Source: a bacterium ADurb.Bin157
GTDB lineage: Bacteria; Muiribacteriota; Ozemobacteria; Ozemobacterales; Ozemobacteraceae
DNA length: 64,000 nt
Direction of reading: 5' to 3'
NCBI GenBank assembly: GCA_002070375.1
Contig: MWDD01000012.1
Span: 1 to 64,000 of the forward strand
In this document: piece after piece, positions 26,361 through 35,415 of the stretch
Layout of the letters: each line of letters opens with the position of its first letter
How positions within the stretch are numbered: position 1 is the stretch's first letter
The notes under the pieces: model-generated
What the model saw: only the letters and a program-made list of their open reading frames with translations
The model's database searches: none
Told to the model about the DNA's origin: nothing
Position numbers and translations under genes: made by a program

Positions 26361-26775
26361 CAAAGCCGAATTTGAGAAAAAAATAACCTCTGTTTTAGCA
26401 GAATCAGTCGAGATTGATTATCCTGCAAATTTGCATAATAAAATTATGCATGGACTGGAAAGTGAAGTATCTGCAGTTTCAGGCAGACCGATCAATATGT
26501 TTTCTTACGGTTTTGCTTTTGCCTGTGTTTTTATCTTAATTGCTTATTCTGCTTTTTATTTTCTAACTTTAAATACATCTGATTTAGATAATAATATAGA
26601 TAAACCCGGGGTTATTGTAACAAACATGAATCAAGGTGACCTCGAAGATGTTACAGAAGAAGAAATTAAACAGTTTTTTGTCCAACTTAAAAAATATAAC
26701 GAACAGCAAAAATCTCTAAATTCAAATCTGCCTGAGAATAGTGTTCCCGAAGCTTTCTTAGCTTCTGACAGATAA
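26353..26775 (+). CDS. Probable membrane anti-sigma factor
   Basis: 140 residues from the ATG at 26353, chosen because GGGAGAAAG lies just upstream and the frame then starts inside the end of the sigma gene. It has a short cytoplasmic N-terminus (about 1-45), one membrane helix (about 48-70) and an acidic extracytoplasmic tail. No zinc-finger HxxxCxxC motif is present, so it is not the ZAS type. Assignment rests on position between an ECF sigma gene and htrA and on topology; sequence similarity is not evident to me. Confidence 0.65.
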   Translation: MNDKAEFEKKITSVLAESVEIDYPANLHNKIMHGLESEVSAVSGRPINMFSYGFAFACVFILIAYSAFYFLTLNTSDLDNNIDKPGVIVTNMNQGDLEDVTEEEIKQFFVQLKKYNEQQKSLNSNLPENSVPEAFLASDR

Positions 26776-26780
26776 AAAAT

Positions 26781-28154
26781 ATGAATATGTTGAAACAAAT
26801 AAGTATATTTTTCATTTTCTCTTTGTTTTTTTCATTCGTTGCCGCCTCAAACGCAGCTCCGGCTGAATTATTCGGCACCAACTTAATTGCAGATATTGCC
26901 GACAGAGTAAGTCCTGCTGTTGTAGCTATTGAATCAGTTCATTATGTTCGCACCAGACGCGCTGTAGGGACGGGCGATCCGATGCTTGACAGACTTTTTG
27001 GACATTTATTTGCCGATGATTTTTCGGGGCATAATAATGTAATTCCAAAAAAAGGAAGTGGTTCAGGAGTAATTATCAGTGTCGACGGACATTTATTAAC
27101 CAATGAGCATGTAATTAATGGTGCTGACGAAATTTTGGTTAAATTATCTGACAATAAAACATTAAAAGCTAAGGTTGTCGGAAAAGACCCACAAACTGAT
27201 TTAGCCGTTTTAAAAATTGATTCTGAGACGTCTTTGCCTTTTGTTCCCATAGGTGATTCATCTAAAAATAGAGTAGGGGAATGGGTTATAGCAATAGGCA
27301 ACCCTTTTGGCTTGGGCATTACCGTTACGGCAGGTGTCATATCTGCGATAAATCGGGACATTTCCGTAGAAAAAGATCGTGCGTTCAGAGATTTGATACA
27401 GACAGATGCTTCTATAAACCCCGGAAATTCCGGGGGAGCATTGGTCAACTCCAGAGGCGAATTAGTCGGTGTAAATACAGCAATTATTCCTTATGGACAA
27501 GGAATCGGCTTCGCTATTCCCGTTAACAGAGCCAAGAGAATTATTGGTGATTTGATCGAATACGGCAGAGTTAAAAAAGCGTTTGCCGGTGTTTCTGTTC
27601 AAACTGTGACCCAAGAATTGGCCGCCTATTTTAATATTCCCAATGAGGGAGTTTTGGTAACAGAGGTAATAAAAGATTCCGCAGCGGGGAAAGCAAATCT
27701 AGTTCCCGGCGATGTTATTCTCGAGATTGACTCGCGTAAAATAGCTTCAAATGATGATTTTCAAAAAATATTAGACGAATATCGAGTTAATGACAAAGCA
27801 GTTTTAACCGTTTTAAGAAAAGGGAAGAAGGGTAGACGAGAAATAGAATTTAAAGAAAATCCACTGAGTAAAAATGTTCTCGGCATATCTGTTTCCGATT
27901 GCACTGACAAAAACATAAAGCGTTACGGTTTATATGTAGACAGAGGTTGTGTTATAACGGGAATCGCGAAAGGTTATCCTGCTGACCGTGCCGGATTAGA
28001 ACCCGGAGATGTTATTTTACAAATTAATAATGAATTGGTATTAAAAGAAAAAGATTTTAATAAGATAATCAAGGACCTTTCAGAGGACACTCAAATTATC
28101 TTGAGAGTTGTACGAGGTCGAAGATCGACTTTATTACTAATAAAAATAGAATAA
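26781..28154 (+). CDS. Periplasmic serine endoprotease, HtrA/DegP family
   Basis: 457 residues with a signal peptide (about 1-25). The trypsin-like domain has catalytic triad H110 (NEHVING), D140 (QTDLAVLK) and S217 (GNSGGAL). Two PDZ domains follow (about 275-360 and 375-457). The family degrades and refolds damaged envelope proteins. It is the fourth gene of the HD-GYP-sigma-anti-sigma run, 5 bp after the anti-sigma stop, so it is probably both target and effector of the stress response. Confidence 0.95.
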   Translation: MNMLKQISIFFIFSLFFSFVAASNAAPAELFGTNLIADIADRVSPAVVAIESVHYVRTRRAVGTGDPMLDRLFGHLFADDFSGHNNVIPKKGSGSGVIISVDGHLLTNEHVINGADEILVKLSDNKTLKAKVVGKDPQTDLAVLKIDSETSLPFVPIGDSSKNRVGEWVIAIGNPFGLGITVTAGVISAINRDISVEKDRAFRDLIQTDASINPGNSGGALVNSRGELVGVNTAIIPYGQGIGFAIPVNRAKRIIGDLIEYGRVKKAFAGVSVQTVTQELAAYFNIPNEGVLVTEVIKDSAAGKANLVPGDVILEIDSRKIASNDDFQKILDEYRVNDKAVLTVLRKGKKGRREIEFKENPLSKNVLGISVSDCTDKNIKRYGLYVDRGCVITGIAKGYPADRAGLEPGDVILQINNELVLKEKDFNKIIKDLSEDTQIILRVVRGRRSTLLLIKIE

Positions 28155-28167
28155 AATAAAAAAAAAA

Positions 28168-28196
28168 TTGCATTGAATGGATTTCATGCGTATAAT
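28168..28196 (+). promoter_or_regulatory. Strong sigma-70-type promoter of the PTS EIIA gene
   Basis: -35 TTGCAT (28168-28173), 17-base spacer, consensus -10 TATAAT (28191-28196). The ATG is 35 bp downstream, behind a CGGAGG ribosome-binding site. Confidence 0.75.
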
Positions 28197-28231
28197 CGAA
28201 AAAAACGTCACCCACGGAGGGAATTATAGTT

Positions 28232-28684
28232 ATGCAACTAGCCCAAATTTTAACAAAGAATCATGTTTTTCTCAATTTCGAAGCCGAAAACAAAGAAGAG
28301 GCAATTGAGAAATTCATACAGATGCTCGAACAGTCGGGAGCCATAAAGGACCCCGCAGTTCTTAAAGATGCTCTGTTTGAAAGAGAAAAACTTGGTACCA
28401 CAGGTGTAGGTTCAGGAATTGCTATGCCACATGCACGCTCGGGAGCAATCAAAGAATTAACCGTTGCTTTTTTTCGCTCAGAAAAGGGGTTTGATTTCAA
28501 GTCAACTGACGGAGCGCCTGTTAACCTTGTCTTTTTATTGTTGGCTCCTGTGTCTTCAGGCGGCCCATATTTGAAGCTTCTTGCAAAAATTTCAAGGCTT
28601 TTGCGCGGTGATGATTTCAGAAGCAATCTTATGGTTGCAAAAGACATTGACGAAGTTCTTCAAATTATCAAGGACAACGACTGA
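28232..28684 (+). CDS. PTS EIIA domain protein (PtsN/fructose type)
   Basis: 150 residues, a stand-alone EIIA of the fructose/mannitol/Ntr class. The phosphorylated histidine is H67 in GIAMPHARSG. No EIIB, EIIC, HPr or EI gene is adjacent, so it is likelier to be a regulatory PTS-Ntr protein than part of a sugar permease. It has its own strong promoter. Confidence 0.9.
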   Translation: MQLAQILTKNHVFLNFEAENKEEAIEKFIQMLEQSGAIKDPAVLKDALFEREKLGTTGVGSGIAMPHARSGAIKELTVAFFRSEKGFDFKSTDGAPVNLVFLLLAPVSSGGPYLKLLAKISRLLRGDDFRSNLMVAKDIDEVLQIIKDND

Positions 28685-28708
28685 TTATTTCAAAATAAGG
28701 CTTGTGCG

Positions 28709-29236
28709 ATGGTTGGTTTAACAATAAATAAATTCAAAATTTTGTTGCTGATTTCTGTTTGCGTCATGGGTGATTCGATGTTTTCTTTGCCCTTTAAATC
28801 AGCTGATTGTACAAGCAGTGTTTTGTATGCCCGGGAAAAAAGCAAACCAAAGCAGAGTTCTAAAAAAAGCAATAAAAAATCCGGCAGTAAAAATGAGAAA
28901 ACAAAGTCTTCGCCTCAAGATGCCGCCTCAGCTCTAAGTCCAGACGACTTAGGTCATTTGCCCGAACCGGATTTGGCGAAGAATTATGTTCCCGACATCT
29001 ATAGATGTCCTGATTGTGGTTATGAACAGGATGTTTCGGGCACTTGCCCGGATCACCCAACTGTAGATTTGGTTATCATTCGTGATAAAGCGCGAAATCC
29101 CTTGGCTCCGGTAGAATATGACGGGAACGAAGATATTATTGTAGATATCCCATTAAAAAATGTAGTTTTTAAGAAAGAAATCCTCGAAGAAAACAAAGCA
29201 GAAGAGTCTAACGATTCAAAAACCGACACAAAATAA
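28709..29236 (+). CDS. Exported protein with a zinc-ribbon-like motif
   Basis: 175 residues of unknown function. A hydrophobic N-terminus (about 8-30) looks like a signal peptide or anchor. A Lys/Ser-rich basic linker (about 45-75) precedes YRCPDCGYEQDVSGTCPDH (near residues 97-115), a CxxC...CxxH zinc-ribbon-like unit. The C-terminus is acidic. The stop overlaps the start of the SH3-TPR gene (TAATG). A metal-binding structural role is the most that can be said. Confidence 0.7.
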   Translation: MVGLTINKFKILLLISVCVMGDSMFSLPFKSADCTSSVLYAREKSKPKQSSKKSNKKSGSKNEKTKSSPQDAASALSPDDLGHLPEPDLAKNYVPDIYRCPDCGYEQDVSGTCPDHPTVDLVIIRDKARNPLAPVEYDGNEDIIVDIPLKNVVFKKEILEENKAEESNDSKTDTK

Positions 29237-30237
29237 TGAGAGAAAACATAAAAAAATTGATATTAGGTTGTTTGTTGTTCGCGGGGTCGACTTTTTTTGT
29301 TGCGCCTTGCAATGGTCAAGCCTTTGATGAGGTTGTTAAAAGCAGTTATATCTCGGTAAGAAAAGAAGCCAAGTTTAATTCGGTTATTGTCGCAAAAAAA
29401 ATTAGAGGCGACAGATACCGTATGCTTTTCGAAGATAAATATTGGATGCGCGTTGAATTTGAAGATGGCTTAACGGGTTGGCTTTTCAAAACTGTGACAA
29501 TGAAAACTGAACCCGAGAAAAAAAACTTGGATCCAAAAGAAACGAGTTCAGATAAAAATAAGCCAAATGAACTTAAACCGGGTAATGAGAACATTACTCC
29601 AAAAAAGCCTGCGGCACAGGCAAAAGACACTCCAAAAGATTCTAGGCTGCCACAGGTTGCAAAAGAAACCTCGACCGATGCAAAAGCTAATACTGATAAG
29701 CCACTTGCTGTTGCCAAACCCGAACCCCCTGTTAAGCCCTTGTTAGTGGCAGAGACCTCTTTAAACGCAGAAGAGCTTTATAATGAAGCAATAATTCTTT
29801 ACGAAAAAAGAAAATATGAAGAAGCTCTTGAGAAAAATTTATTTGCCTCTAAAAAAGCTCCTAAAAACGCAGAAATACTTAATAATATCGGTAATTGCTT
29901 GTTTAAACTTAACAGAACAGACGAGGCTCTTGAATATTGGCTGACTGCACTCAAGGTTTCGCCAAAGTCAGGTAAGATCTGTAACAACATAGGAATTGCA
30001 TATTACCAGCTGAATAAATCAAAAGATGCTATTGAATATTACAAAAAGGCCATTCTTTTTGAGCCTGATTTTCCTGATTCTTATTATAATTTGGCTTCAG
30101 TCTATGGTTTTATCGGCGACTTCAAAAATGCAATTTTGAACTACAAGCTATTTTTGGAGCAAAATCCCCAAGAGGTTATGGCAAAGCTTGCCACCGAGCG
30201 CATTGAATACTGCGAAAAACAAGTAGCCCGCAACTAA
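29236..30237 (+). CDS. Exported SH3-domain and TPR-repeat protein
   Basis: 333 residues with a signal peptide (cleavage near CNGQA, about 28). A bacterial SH3 domain (about 33-90, SYISVRKEAKFNSVI ... GLTGWLFK) is followed by a Lys/Pro/Ala-rich linker (about 95-175) and three to four TPR units (about 178-325, for example NIGNCLFKLNRTDEALEYW). SH3b domains often bind cell wall and TPRs bind proteins, so it may scaffold envelope complexes. It is coupled to the preceding zinc-ribbon gene. It stops 4 bp before the convergent propeller gene. Confidence 0.85.
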   Translation: MRENIKKLILGCLLFAGSTFFVAPCNGQAFDEVVKSSYISVRKEAKFNSVIVAKKIRGDRYRMLFEDKYWMRVEFEDGLTGWLFKTVTMKTEPEKKNLDPKETSSDKNKPNELKPGNENITPKKPAAQAKDTPKDSRLPQVAKETSTDAKANTDKPLAVAKPEPPVKPLLVAETSLNAEELYNEAIILYEKRKYEEALEKNLFASKKAPKNAEILNNIGNCLFKLNRTDEALEYWLTALKVSPKSGKICNNIGIAYYQLNKSKDAIEYYKKAILFEPDFPDSYYNLASVYGFIGDFKNAILNYKLFLEQNPQEVMAKLATERIEYCEKQVARN

Positions 30238-30241
30238 TGTT

Positions 30242-32077
30242 TTAGTTTCCGTATTCTCTGTTAAAGCAAAATAATGAGCCTGATTTTGTTTTAACCAAAA
30301 TGTTTTTATCTAATATTGCCAAAGAATCATTTGCAAGCTCCCCGTCTGCTTTAACCTTCCACTTTATATGTGCGCTTCCGGTATGTATGCAATAGATCCA
30401 ACCGTCAGCGGAACCAACATACATAATTTTGTCATCGAACTTAGGTTGTGTTATAAACGTTCGGCGCTCTTCATTTAAAATCAATTCTGCTTTTCCGTCA
30501 TCATTAACTTTGGTAATTTTACCCCCATTAATGATTATTCGATTTTTTATATCGCAAATTGTCGGAACATAATCATTTTTTTGCTTTAAAGTATTCTCTG
30601 TTGAAATTATAATTCCGCCGTCAAGTTTTATCTTATAATAAATGCCGTTTTTCGCAAAAAAGTCACCTTCCAAATGGTCAAAATTAATAGGTGTTATAGC
30701 TTCAAATTGCGGATTTATAGCCTGATATAGTTTTTTTCCGTCAGATATGTTGAAAGTAAAAATTTCACCTGTTTTATATGCGGCAACAAATCTGTCTTGA
30801 GACTTAGAAATCAAAGCGCGCAAAGAGTTTCCGTTTACTTTTGGTGTTCCATGCTCATATTGCCATAGCTCATTCCCGTTTTCTTTGCTTAAGCATTTAA
30901 TTATTCCATTATTGCAACTAAATATAATGCGATCTTTCTCTTCTAAAAAATATCCATTTTCCAAAAATTTATCAGGGAAAGATCTATTCGCTGCAATTGG
31001 CAGGTCAATCTGTTTTATCCATAATAATTTGCCTTTTTCTGCACCGTAAAAGCCAACATAACCGTAATCGAAGAAAATCAGAAGGTTTTTGCCTTCATCT
31101 GTTTCATATGAAGTTAACGGGATATTAAGATTTTCTGATTCAATCGGATAATCTGTTTTATATAGATTGATATTAAGACTGTCATTATAAACATAGAGTG
31201 CATCAATACCCAAAAATACCGGTGTGGGTGTAATTTTAAATCCGCTGTGAACTACTCCCGGTCTAAAGCTTCTTTTAGAATTAATTTTGCCTGTTTTTGC
31301 ATCTAAACACCAAGAGTTTTTCGAATTTGTAAGCCAAATTTTATCTTTTCCGATTAAATATTCATTTGGTGTATTAGTGATAAACTGTTCAATCGGATCA
31401 TATTTTTGTTCAAACTTCCATTGAAGTTTTTCAGAGTTATCACTTGAGAAGTGTCTGTACCCTGAAAAAGCCATTTGAACAAATAACATGAAAATAATCG
31501 CGCCGGCGAAACCGTAAATACGTCCATTACCCCATTCTTTACCAAAAAATATTTCGAAAAATGATTTTATAATCAGAGATAAAAAAAACTGAGCAAAAAT
31601 AACTATGAGAACCAAGCCGCTCATTGAGCCGGAAACCAAAAGTTCATAAGGCAATGTTTTTCTGCTCCAGGCCGCTTGAACTATATCAGAAATATTTTTA
31701 ATATTTTCGAATACCGGTATTAAAAACTCACCGAACCATGCGTTGAACAGGCCGAAGATAATAGCTGTTCCCGCAAACATCGAAAAAATTATTGATCGCA
31801 TCATCATTTGAATAAAAACAAGTATCGACACGATAATTCCGAAATAAATCAGACTTGAAAACGACATTACGGGAAAAGTTGTGTGAGCGCCCAATGAAGT
31901 TCCAAAAATATAAAGCTGGACTAAGGCAATAAACGCGAGTGGAAACATATAAAACCAATTTATAACATTATCTTTAAATGTTAATTTTTTTGAAACTATA
32001 ACATTTTTCTTTTGTGTCTGTTTGTTTTTCGATTCAAAATTTATCGGGTTGTTTGAAATAATGGGAATTTCTTCCAT
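30242..32077 (-). CDS. Multi-pass membrane protein with C-terminal PQQ-like beta-propeller
   Basis: 611 residues. The N-terminal third has about six hydrophobic segments (about 35-215). The rest (about 230-611) shows repeating propeller units such as ENGNELWQYEHGTP, KKLYQAINPQFEAITP and YVGSADGWIYCIHTGSAHIKWK, of the PQQ/BamB-like type. No quinoprotein dehydrogenase residues were recognised, so the propeller is probably structural or ligand-sensing. The membrane part is not a family I can name. The gene stands alone. Confidence 0.75.
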   Translation of the reverse strand: MEEIPIISNNPINFESKNKQTQKKNVIVSKKLTFKDNVINWFYMFPLAFIALVQLYIFGTSLGAHTTFPVMSFSSLIYFGIIVSILVFIQMMMRSIIFSMFAGTAIIFGLFNAWFGEFLIPVFENIKNISDIVQAAWSRKTLPYELLVSGSMSGLVLIVIFAQFFLSLIIKSFFEIFFGKEWGNGRIYGFAGAIIFMLFVQMAFSGYRHFSSDNSEKLQWKFEQKYDPIEQFITNTPNEYLIGKDKIWLTNSKNSWCLDAKTGKINSKRSFRPGVVHSGFKITPTPVFLGIDALYVYNDSLNINLYKTDYPIESENLNIPLTSYETDEGKNLLIFFDYGYVGFYGAEKGKLLWIKQIDLPIAANRSFPDKFLENGYFLEEKDRIIFSCNNGIIKCLSKENGNELWQYEHGTPKVNGNSLRALISKSQDRFVAAYKTGEIFTFNISDGKKLYQAINPQFEAITPINFDHLEGDFFAKNGIYYKIKLDGGIIISTENTLKQKNDYVPTICDIKNRIIINGGKITKVNDDGKAELILNEERRTFITQPKFDDKIMYVGSADGWIYCIHTGSAHIKWKVKADGELANDSLAILDKNILVKTKSGSLFCFNREYGN

Positions 32078-32464
32078 TTTAAAAGTTCCTTTTTTATATT
32101 TGTGTTTTTATCGGCAAGTATTTATATAATGTTAACTTTTGCAAATTTTGGCCGGTATAAATTATTGAAAAAGTGGCATAAAACTTGCCGGGTTACATTT
32201 TATGCGTTTAACAAGTTCATAAAAAAAAATATTGTTGTGGTGATGAATGTTGTCAGAATTGTAAAAATGAAACCGTTGATTGAGAGCAGGTTTAAAAAAA
32301 ATGTGAGGGGGGTTTACTTGGCAGGTAAAATATGTTTTAATAGCCCCACATTAAATAAACTTTAACAACACACAAACTAATCCCTACCAATCATCTTTTG
32401 GCGCATTGTTTGCTTCTGATTTTGTGTACGCTTTCAAGTTTAAATAAAAAATGTCGGAGAAATC
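32078..32464. other. Intergenic region between divergent genes
   Basis: 387 bp between the propeller gene (minus) and nrdD (plus). A small open frame at 32102-32365 starts with GTG, lacks a ribosome-binding site and looks random. I looked for NrdR-box-like palindromes and a clear sigma-70 promoter and found neither; TATAAA near 32158 is a weak -10 candidate. A CGGAG site precedes the nrdD ATG. Confidence 0.6.
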
Positions 32465-34594
32465 ATGAAACAGGGTCGTGAACTGCAATTTATTGAAAAC
32501 AGACAGGGTAATACTGTTCCTTTTAATCCCGAAAAGATTCGATTTGCAATTGAAAGAGCCGGAAAAGCTACCGGTGAATACGGAATGACTGAATCAGTAA
32601 GGCTGACGGGCCAAGTGATCAATATTCTGGCGCACAGACATCAAAATGAAATCCCGAACGTAGAAGAAATACAAGATGTTGTCGAACACGTTTTGATAGC
32701 AAATAACTACCTTTCGACTAACCGTTCTTTTATTGTCTATAGAGAACAGCATAAACATCTTCGTGAAGGTAAAAAATCAATGATAGACAGTGTTGCTTCT
32801 ATCAATGAATATTTGGGTCATATGGACTGGCGAGTTAACGCAAACGCAAATCAGGGTTACTCTTTGGGCGGAATGATATTAAACGTTGCCGGTAAAGTAA
32901 CTGCTAATTACTGGCTAACGAATATTTATACCCCCGAGATCGGCGAGGCTCACAGGAACGGTGATTTTCACATTCATGATCTTGATATGTTAAGCGGTTA
33001 TTGTGCGGGCTGGTCATTAAGAACTTTGTTGCATGAAGGCTTTAACGGCGTTCCCGGAAAAATAGAAGCAGCTCCTCCTAAGCACTTTTCAAGCGCGCTT
33101 GGGCAAATGGTTAATTTCTTAGGCACATTGCAGAATGAATGGGCCGGAGCTCAGGCTTTTTCATCTTTTGACACTTATCTTGCGCCCTATGTGAAACTTG
33201 ACAATTTGTCTTACAATGAAGTGTTTCAAGGAATTCAAGAATTTGTGTACAACTTAAATGTTCCTTCAAGATGGGGTACACAAACTCCTTTTACAAATTT
33301 GACATTTGATTGGGTTTGCCCTGATGATTTGAAGGGGCAGCACCCATTTGTGGGCGGCAAGACTTGTGACTTTACATATGCTGATTTGCAAAATGAAATG
33401 GATTTAATAAACAAGGCATTTATCGAAGTGATGATGCACGGAGACTGCAAAGGCCGCGCTTTCACTTTCCCTATACCTACTTATAATATTACAAAAGATT
33501 TTAACTGGGAACACTCTAACTGTGCGGCTTTGTTTGAAATGACAGCAAAATATGGTCTGCCATATTTTCAAAATTTCATAAATTCTGATTTACAGCCTAA
33601 TATGGTGCGTTCTATGTGCTGCAGACTGCAGCTCGATTTAAGAGAGCTTTTAAAGCGCGGGAACGGTCTTTTTGGCTCTGCGGAGCAAACCGGTTCAATC
33701 GGTGTTGTAACTCTTAATCTTGCTCGTTTGGGGTACATTTACAAAAATAATTATGAAGGTCTTGAAAATAAGTTAAGTGATTTAGTGGAATTAGCTAAAA
33801 AGAGTCTCGAAATTAAGCGAAAAGTTATTCAAAGCAGAATTGAAACCGGGCTTTTTCCCTATACCGGAAGATATTTGGGAACACTGCGAAATCATTTTTC
33901 GACTATAGGAATTAATGGCATGAATGAATGTATCAGAAACTATTCTGATAATAAGTATGACATAACTTCACAAGAGGGTGTCGAATTTGCGCAAAAGCTG
34001 CTTGATAAAATGAGAGAGCTTATGGTGAATGCGCAAGTTGAAACCGGGCATTTGTATAATTTAGAGGCTACGCCGGCCGAAGGCGCGACCCATCGGTTCG
34101 CCCGTGAAGATAAAAAACGCTTTAATGATATAATTCAGGCCGGCACATCACAGGCGCCTTATTATACTAATTCGTCTCAGCTTCCGGCAGATTATGCCGG
34201 CGATATATTTGATTTAATGACACATCAAGAAAGACTTCAAGGTAAATATACCGGCGGCACTGTCTTGCATTTATATCTGGGTGAAAGAATTGCTGACGCT
34301 GAATCTTGTAAAAGACTTGTGCAAAAGTCTTTAACCCAATTTAGGCTGCCTTACATTACAATTACGCCTACTTTCAGCATTTGTCCCGAACATGGTTATA
34401 TTTCCGGAGAGCATCAGTTTTGTCCAAAATGTGATGAAACTGCCGCTGATGATAATAACCGAACAGAATGCGAAGTCTGGACCAGGGTAATGGGTTATTT
34501 CAGACCCGTATCTCAGTTTAACGCAGGCAAAAAAAGCGAATATAAAGAGAGAGTTACATTAAACTCTCAAGAGGTTATTAGGCAGGTTGTATGA
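32465..34594 (+). CDS. nrdD: Anaerobic ribonucleoside-triphosphate reductase (class III)
   Basis: 709 residues. An N-terminal ATP-cone (about 5-95, for allosteric control) precedes the catalytic barrel, a C-terminal zinc site (CPEHGY ... FCPKCDE) and the glycyl-radical loop RVMGYFRPVS with the radical glycine at 677. The enzyme reduces NTPs to dNTPs and works only without oxygen. It overlaps nrdG by 4 bp (ATGA). This is direct support for anaerobic DNA precursor synthesis. Confidence 0.96.
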   Translation: MKQGRELQFIENRQGNTVPFNPEKIRFAIERAGKATGEYGMTESVRLTGQVINILAHRHQNEIPNVEEIQDVVEHVLIANNYLSTNRSFIVYREQHKHLREGKKSMIDSVASINEYLGHMDWRVNANANQGYSLGGMILNVAGKVTANYWLTNIYTPEIGEAHRNGDFHIHDLDMLSGYCAGWSLRTLLHEGFNGVPGKIEAAPPKHFSSALGQMVNFLGTLQNEWAGAQAFSSFDTYLAPYVKLDNLSYNEVFQGIQEFVYNLNVPSRWGTQTPFTNLTFDWVCPDDLKGQHPFVGGKTCDFTYADLQNEMDLINKAFIEVMMHGDCKGRAFTFPIPTYNITKDFNWEHSNCAALFEMTAKYGLPYFQNFINSDLQPNMVRSMCCRLQLDLRELLKRGNGLFGSAEQTGSIGVVTLNLARLGYIYKNNYEGLENKLSDLVELAKKSLEIKRKVIQSRIETGLFPYTGRYLGTLRNHFSTIGINGMNECIRNYSDNKYDITSQEGVEFAQKLLDKMRELMVNAQVETGHLYNLEATPAEGATHRFAREDKKRFNDIIQAGTSQAPYYTNSSQLPADYAGDIFDLMTHQERLQGKYTGGTVLHLYLGERIADAESCKRLVQKSLTQFRLPYITITPTFSICPEHGYISGEHQFCPKCDETAADDNNRTECEVWTRVMGYFRPVSQFNAGKKSEYKERVTLNSQEVIRQVV

Positions 34595-35331
34595 GCGACT
34601 TAATTACAATCGGCGGGTTACAGCCCTTTACAATGATTGATTACCCAAGGAAAATTTCTGCGGTTGTTTTTCTTCAGGGTTGTAACTTGCGTTGCAGGTA
34701 TTGTTATAACAGAAGCTTACTTTGTTCAAAAGCTGATAAAGGCACTGAAATTTCTTTTGAAAACTTAGTTTCGTTTTTAGAAAAAAGACGTGGTTTTCTT
34801 GAGTCAGTTGTTTTTAGCGGTGGTGAACCCTGTTTACAACAGGGTTTAAAAGAGGCCATGTGTTTGGTTGCAGATATGGGATATAAAGTCGGTTTACATA
34901 CAAATGGTTTTTATACAGATGTTTTAACTGAAATCATAGAAAAGAAATTGGCCGATTTTATAGCTATTGATTTTAAAGCTCCTTTCAGTCGATATGAAGA
35001 AATAACCGGTGCTGCAATAAATAAAGAAGAATACTCCCGATTAGCAGATTTGCTTGTTAGTTCAAACATAGAGTATGAGTATCGCACAACGCTTCATAAC
35101 GGATTGCTTTCGGAAAAAGATTTGTTTGAAATGGCCGATTGGTTAATAGCTCATCGTATAGATAATTACGCATTGCAAGAATATAAACATGGAAACTCGT
35201 TTGACCAAAAATTGGCTTATTCTCTCGGCGTGAGTTTGTCAAATCTTCTGTACGACAAATTTAAAAATGGCATCAAAAATTTTATAATAAGATCCGATTC
35301 CGACGCTAATAGTAAAAAGTTGGCTGCTTGA
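34591..35331 (+). CDS. nrdG: Anaerobic ribonucleotide reductase activating protein (radical SAM)
   Basis: 246 residues. The radical-SAM cluster motif CNLRCRYC is near residue 31, followed by FSGGEPCLQ (SAM-binding GGE). It installs the glycyl radical on NrdD. The protein is longer than E. coli NrdG and matches the alternative NrdG2-type activase. It is translationally coupled to nrdD by a 4-bp overlap. Confidence 0.92.
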   Translation: MSDLITIGGLQPFTMIDYPRKISAVVFLQGCNLRCRYCYNRSLLCSKADKGTEISFENLVSFLEKRRGFLESVVFSGGEPCLQQGLKEAMCLVADMGYKVGLHTNGFYTDVLTEIIEKKLADFIAIDFKAPFSRYEEITGAAINKEEYSRLADLLVSSNIEYEYRTTLHNGLLSEKDLFEMADWLIAHRIDNYALQEYKHGNSFDQKLAYSLGVSLSNLLYDKFKNGIKNFIIRSDSDANSKKLAA

Positions 35332-35415
35332 TTCTTAATATATTTTTAAGGCAAAAAACAGTTTTATTGTTTATGCTTTTGTGTTAAACTCTAAGCGAAG
35401 AAAGGGTAACACAAA

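Noticed and set aside
26942-27448. 168-codon minus-strand frame across htrA
   Set aside because: Antisense of the HtrA catalytic domain, which has an intact triad.
32102-32365. Small open frame of 87 codons upstream of nrdD
   Set aside because: GTG start without a ribosome-binding site, low-complexity Lys/Ile-rich translation, no family resemblance.
32078-32464. NrdR box or riboswitch upstream of nrdD
   Set aside because: No matching palindrome pair or structured leader could be found by eye.
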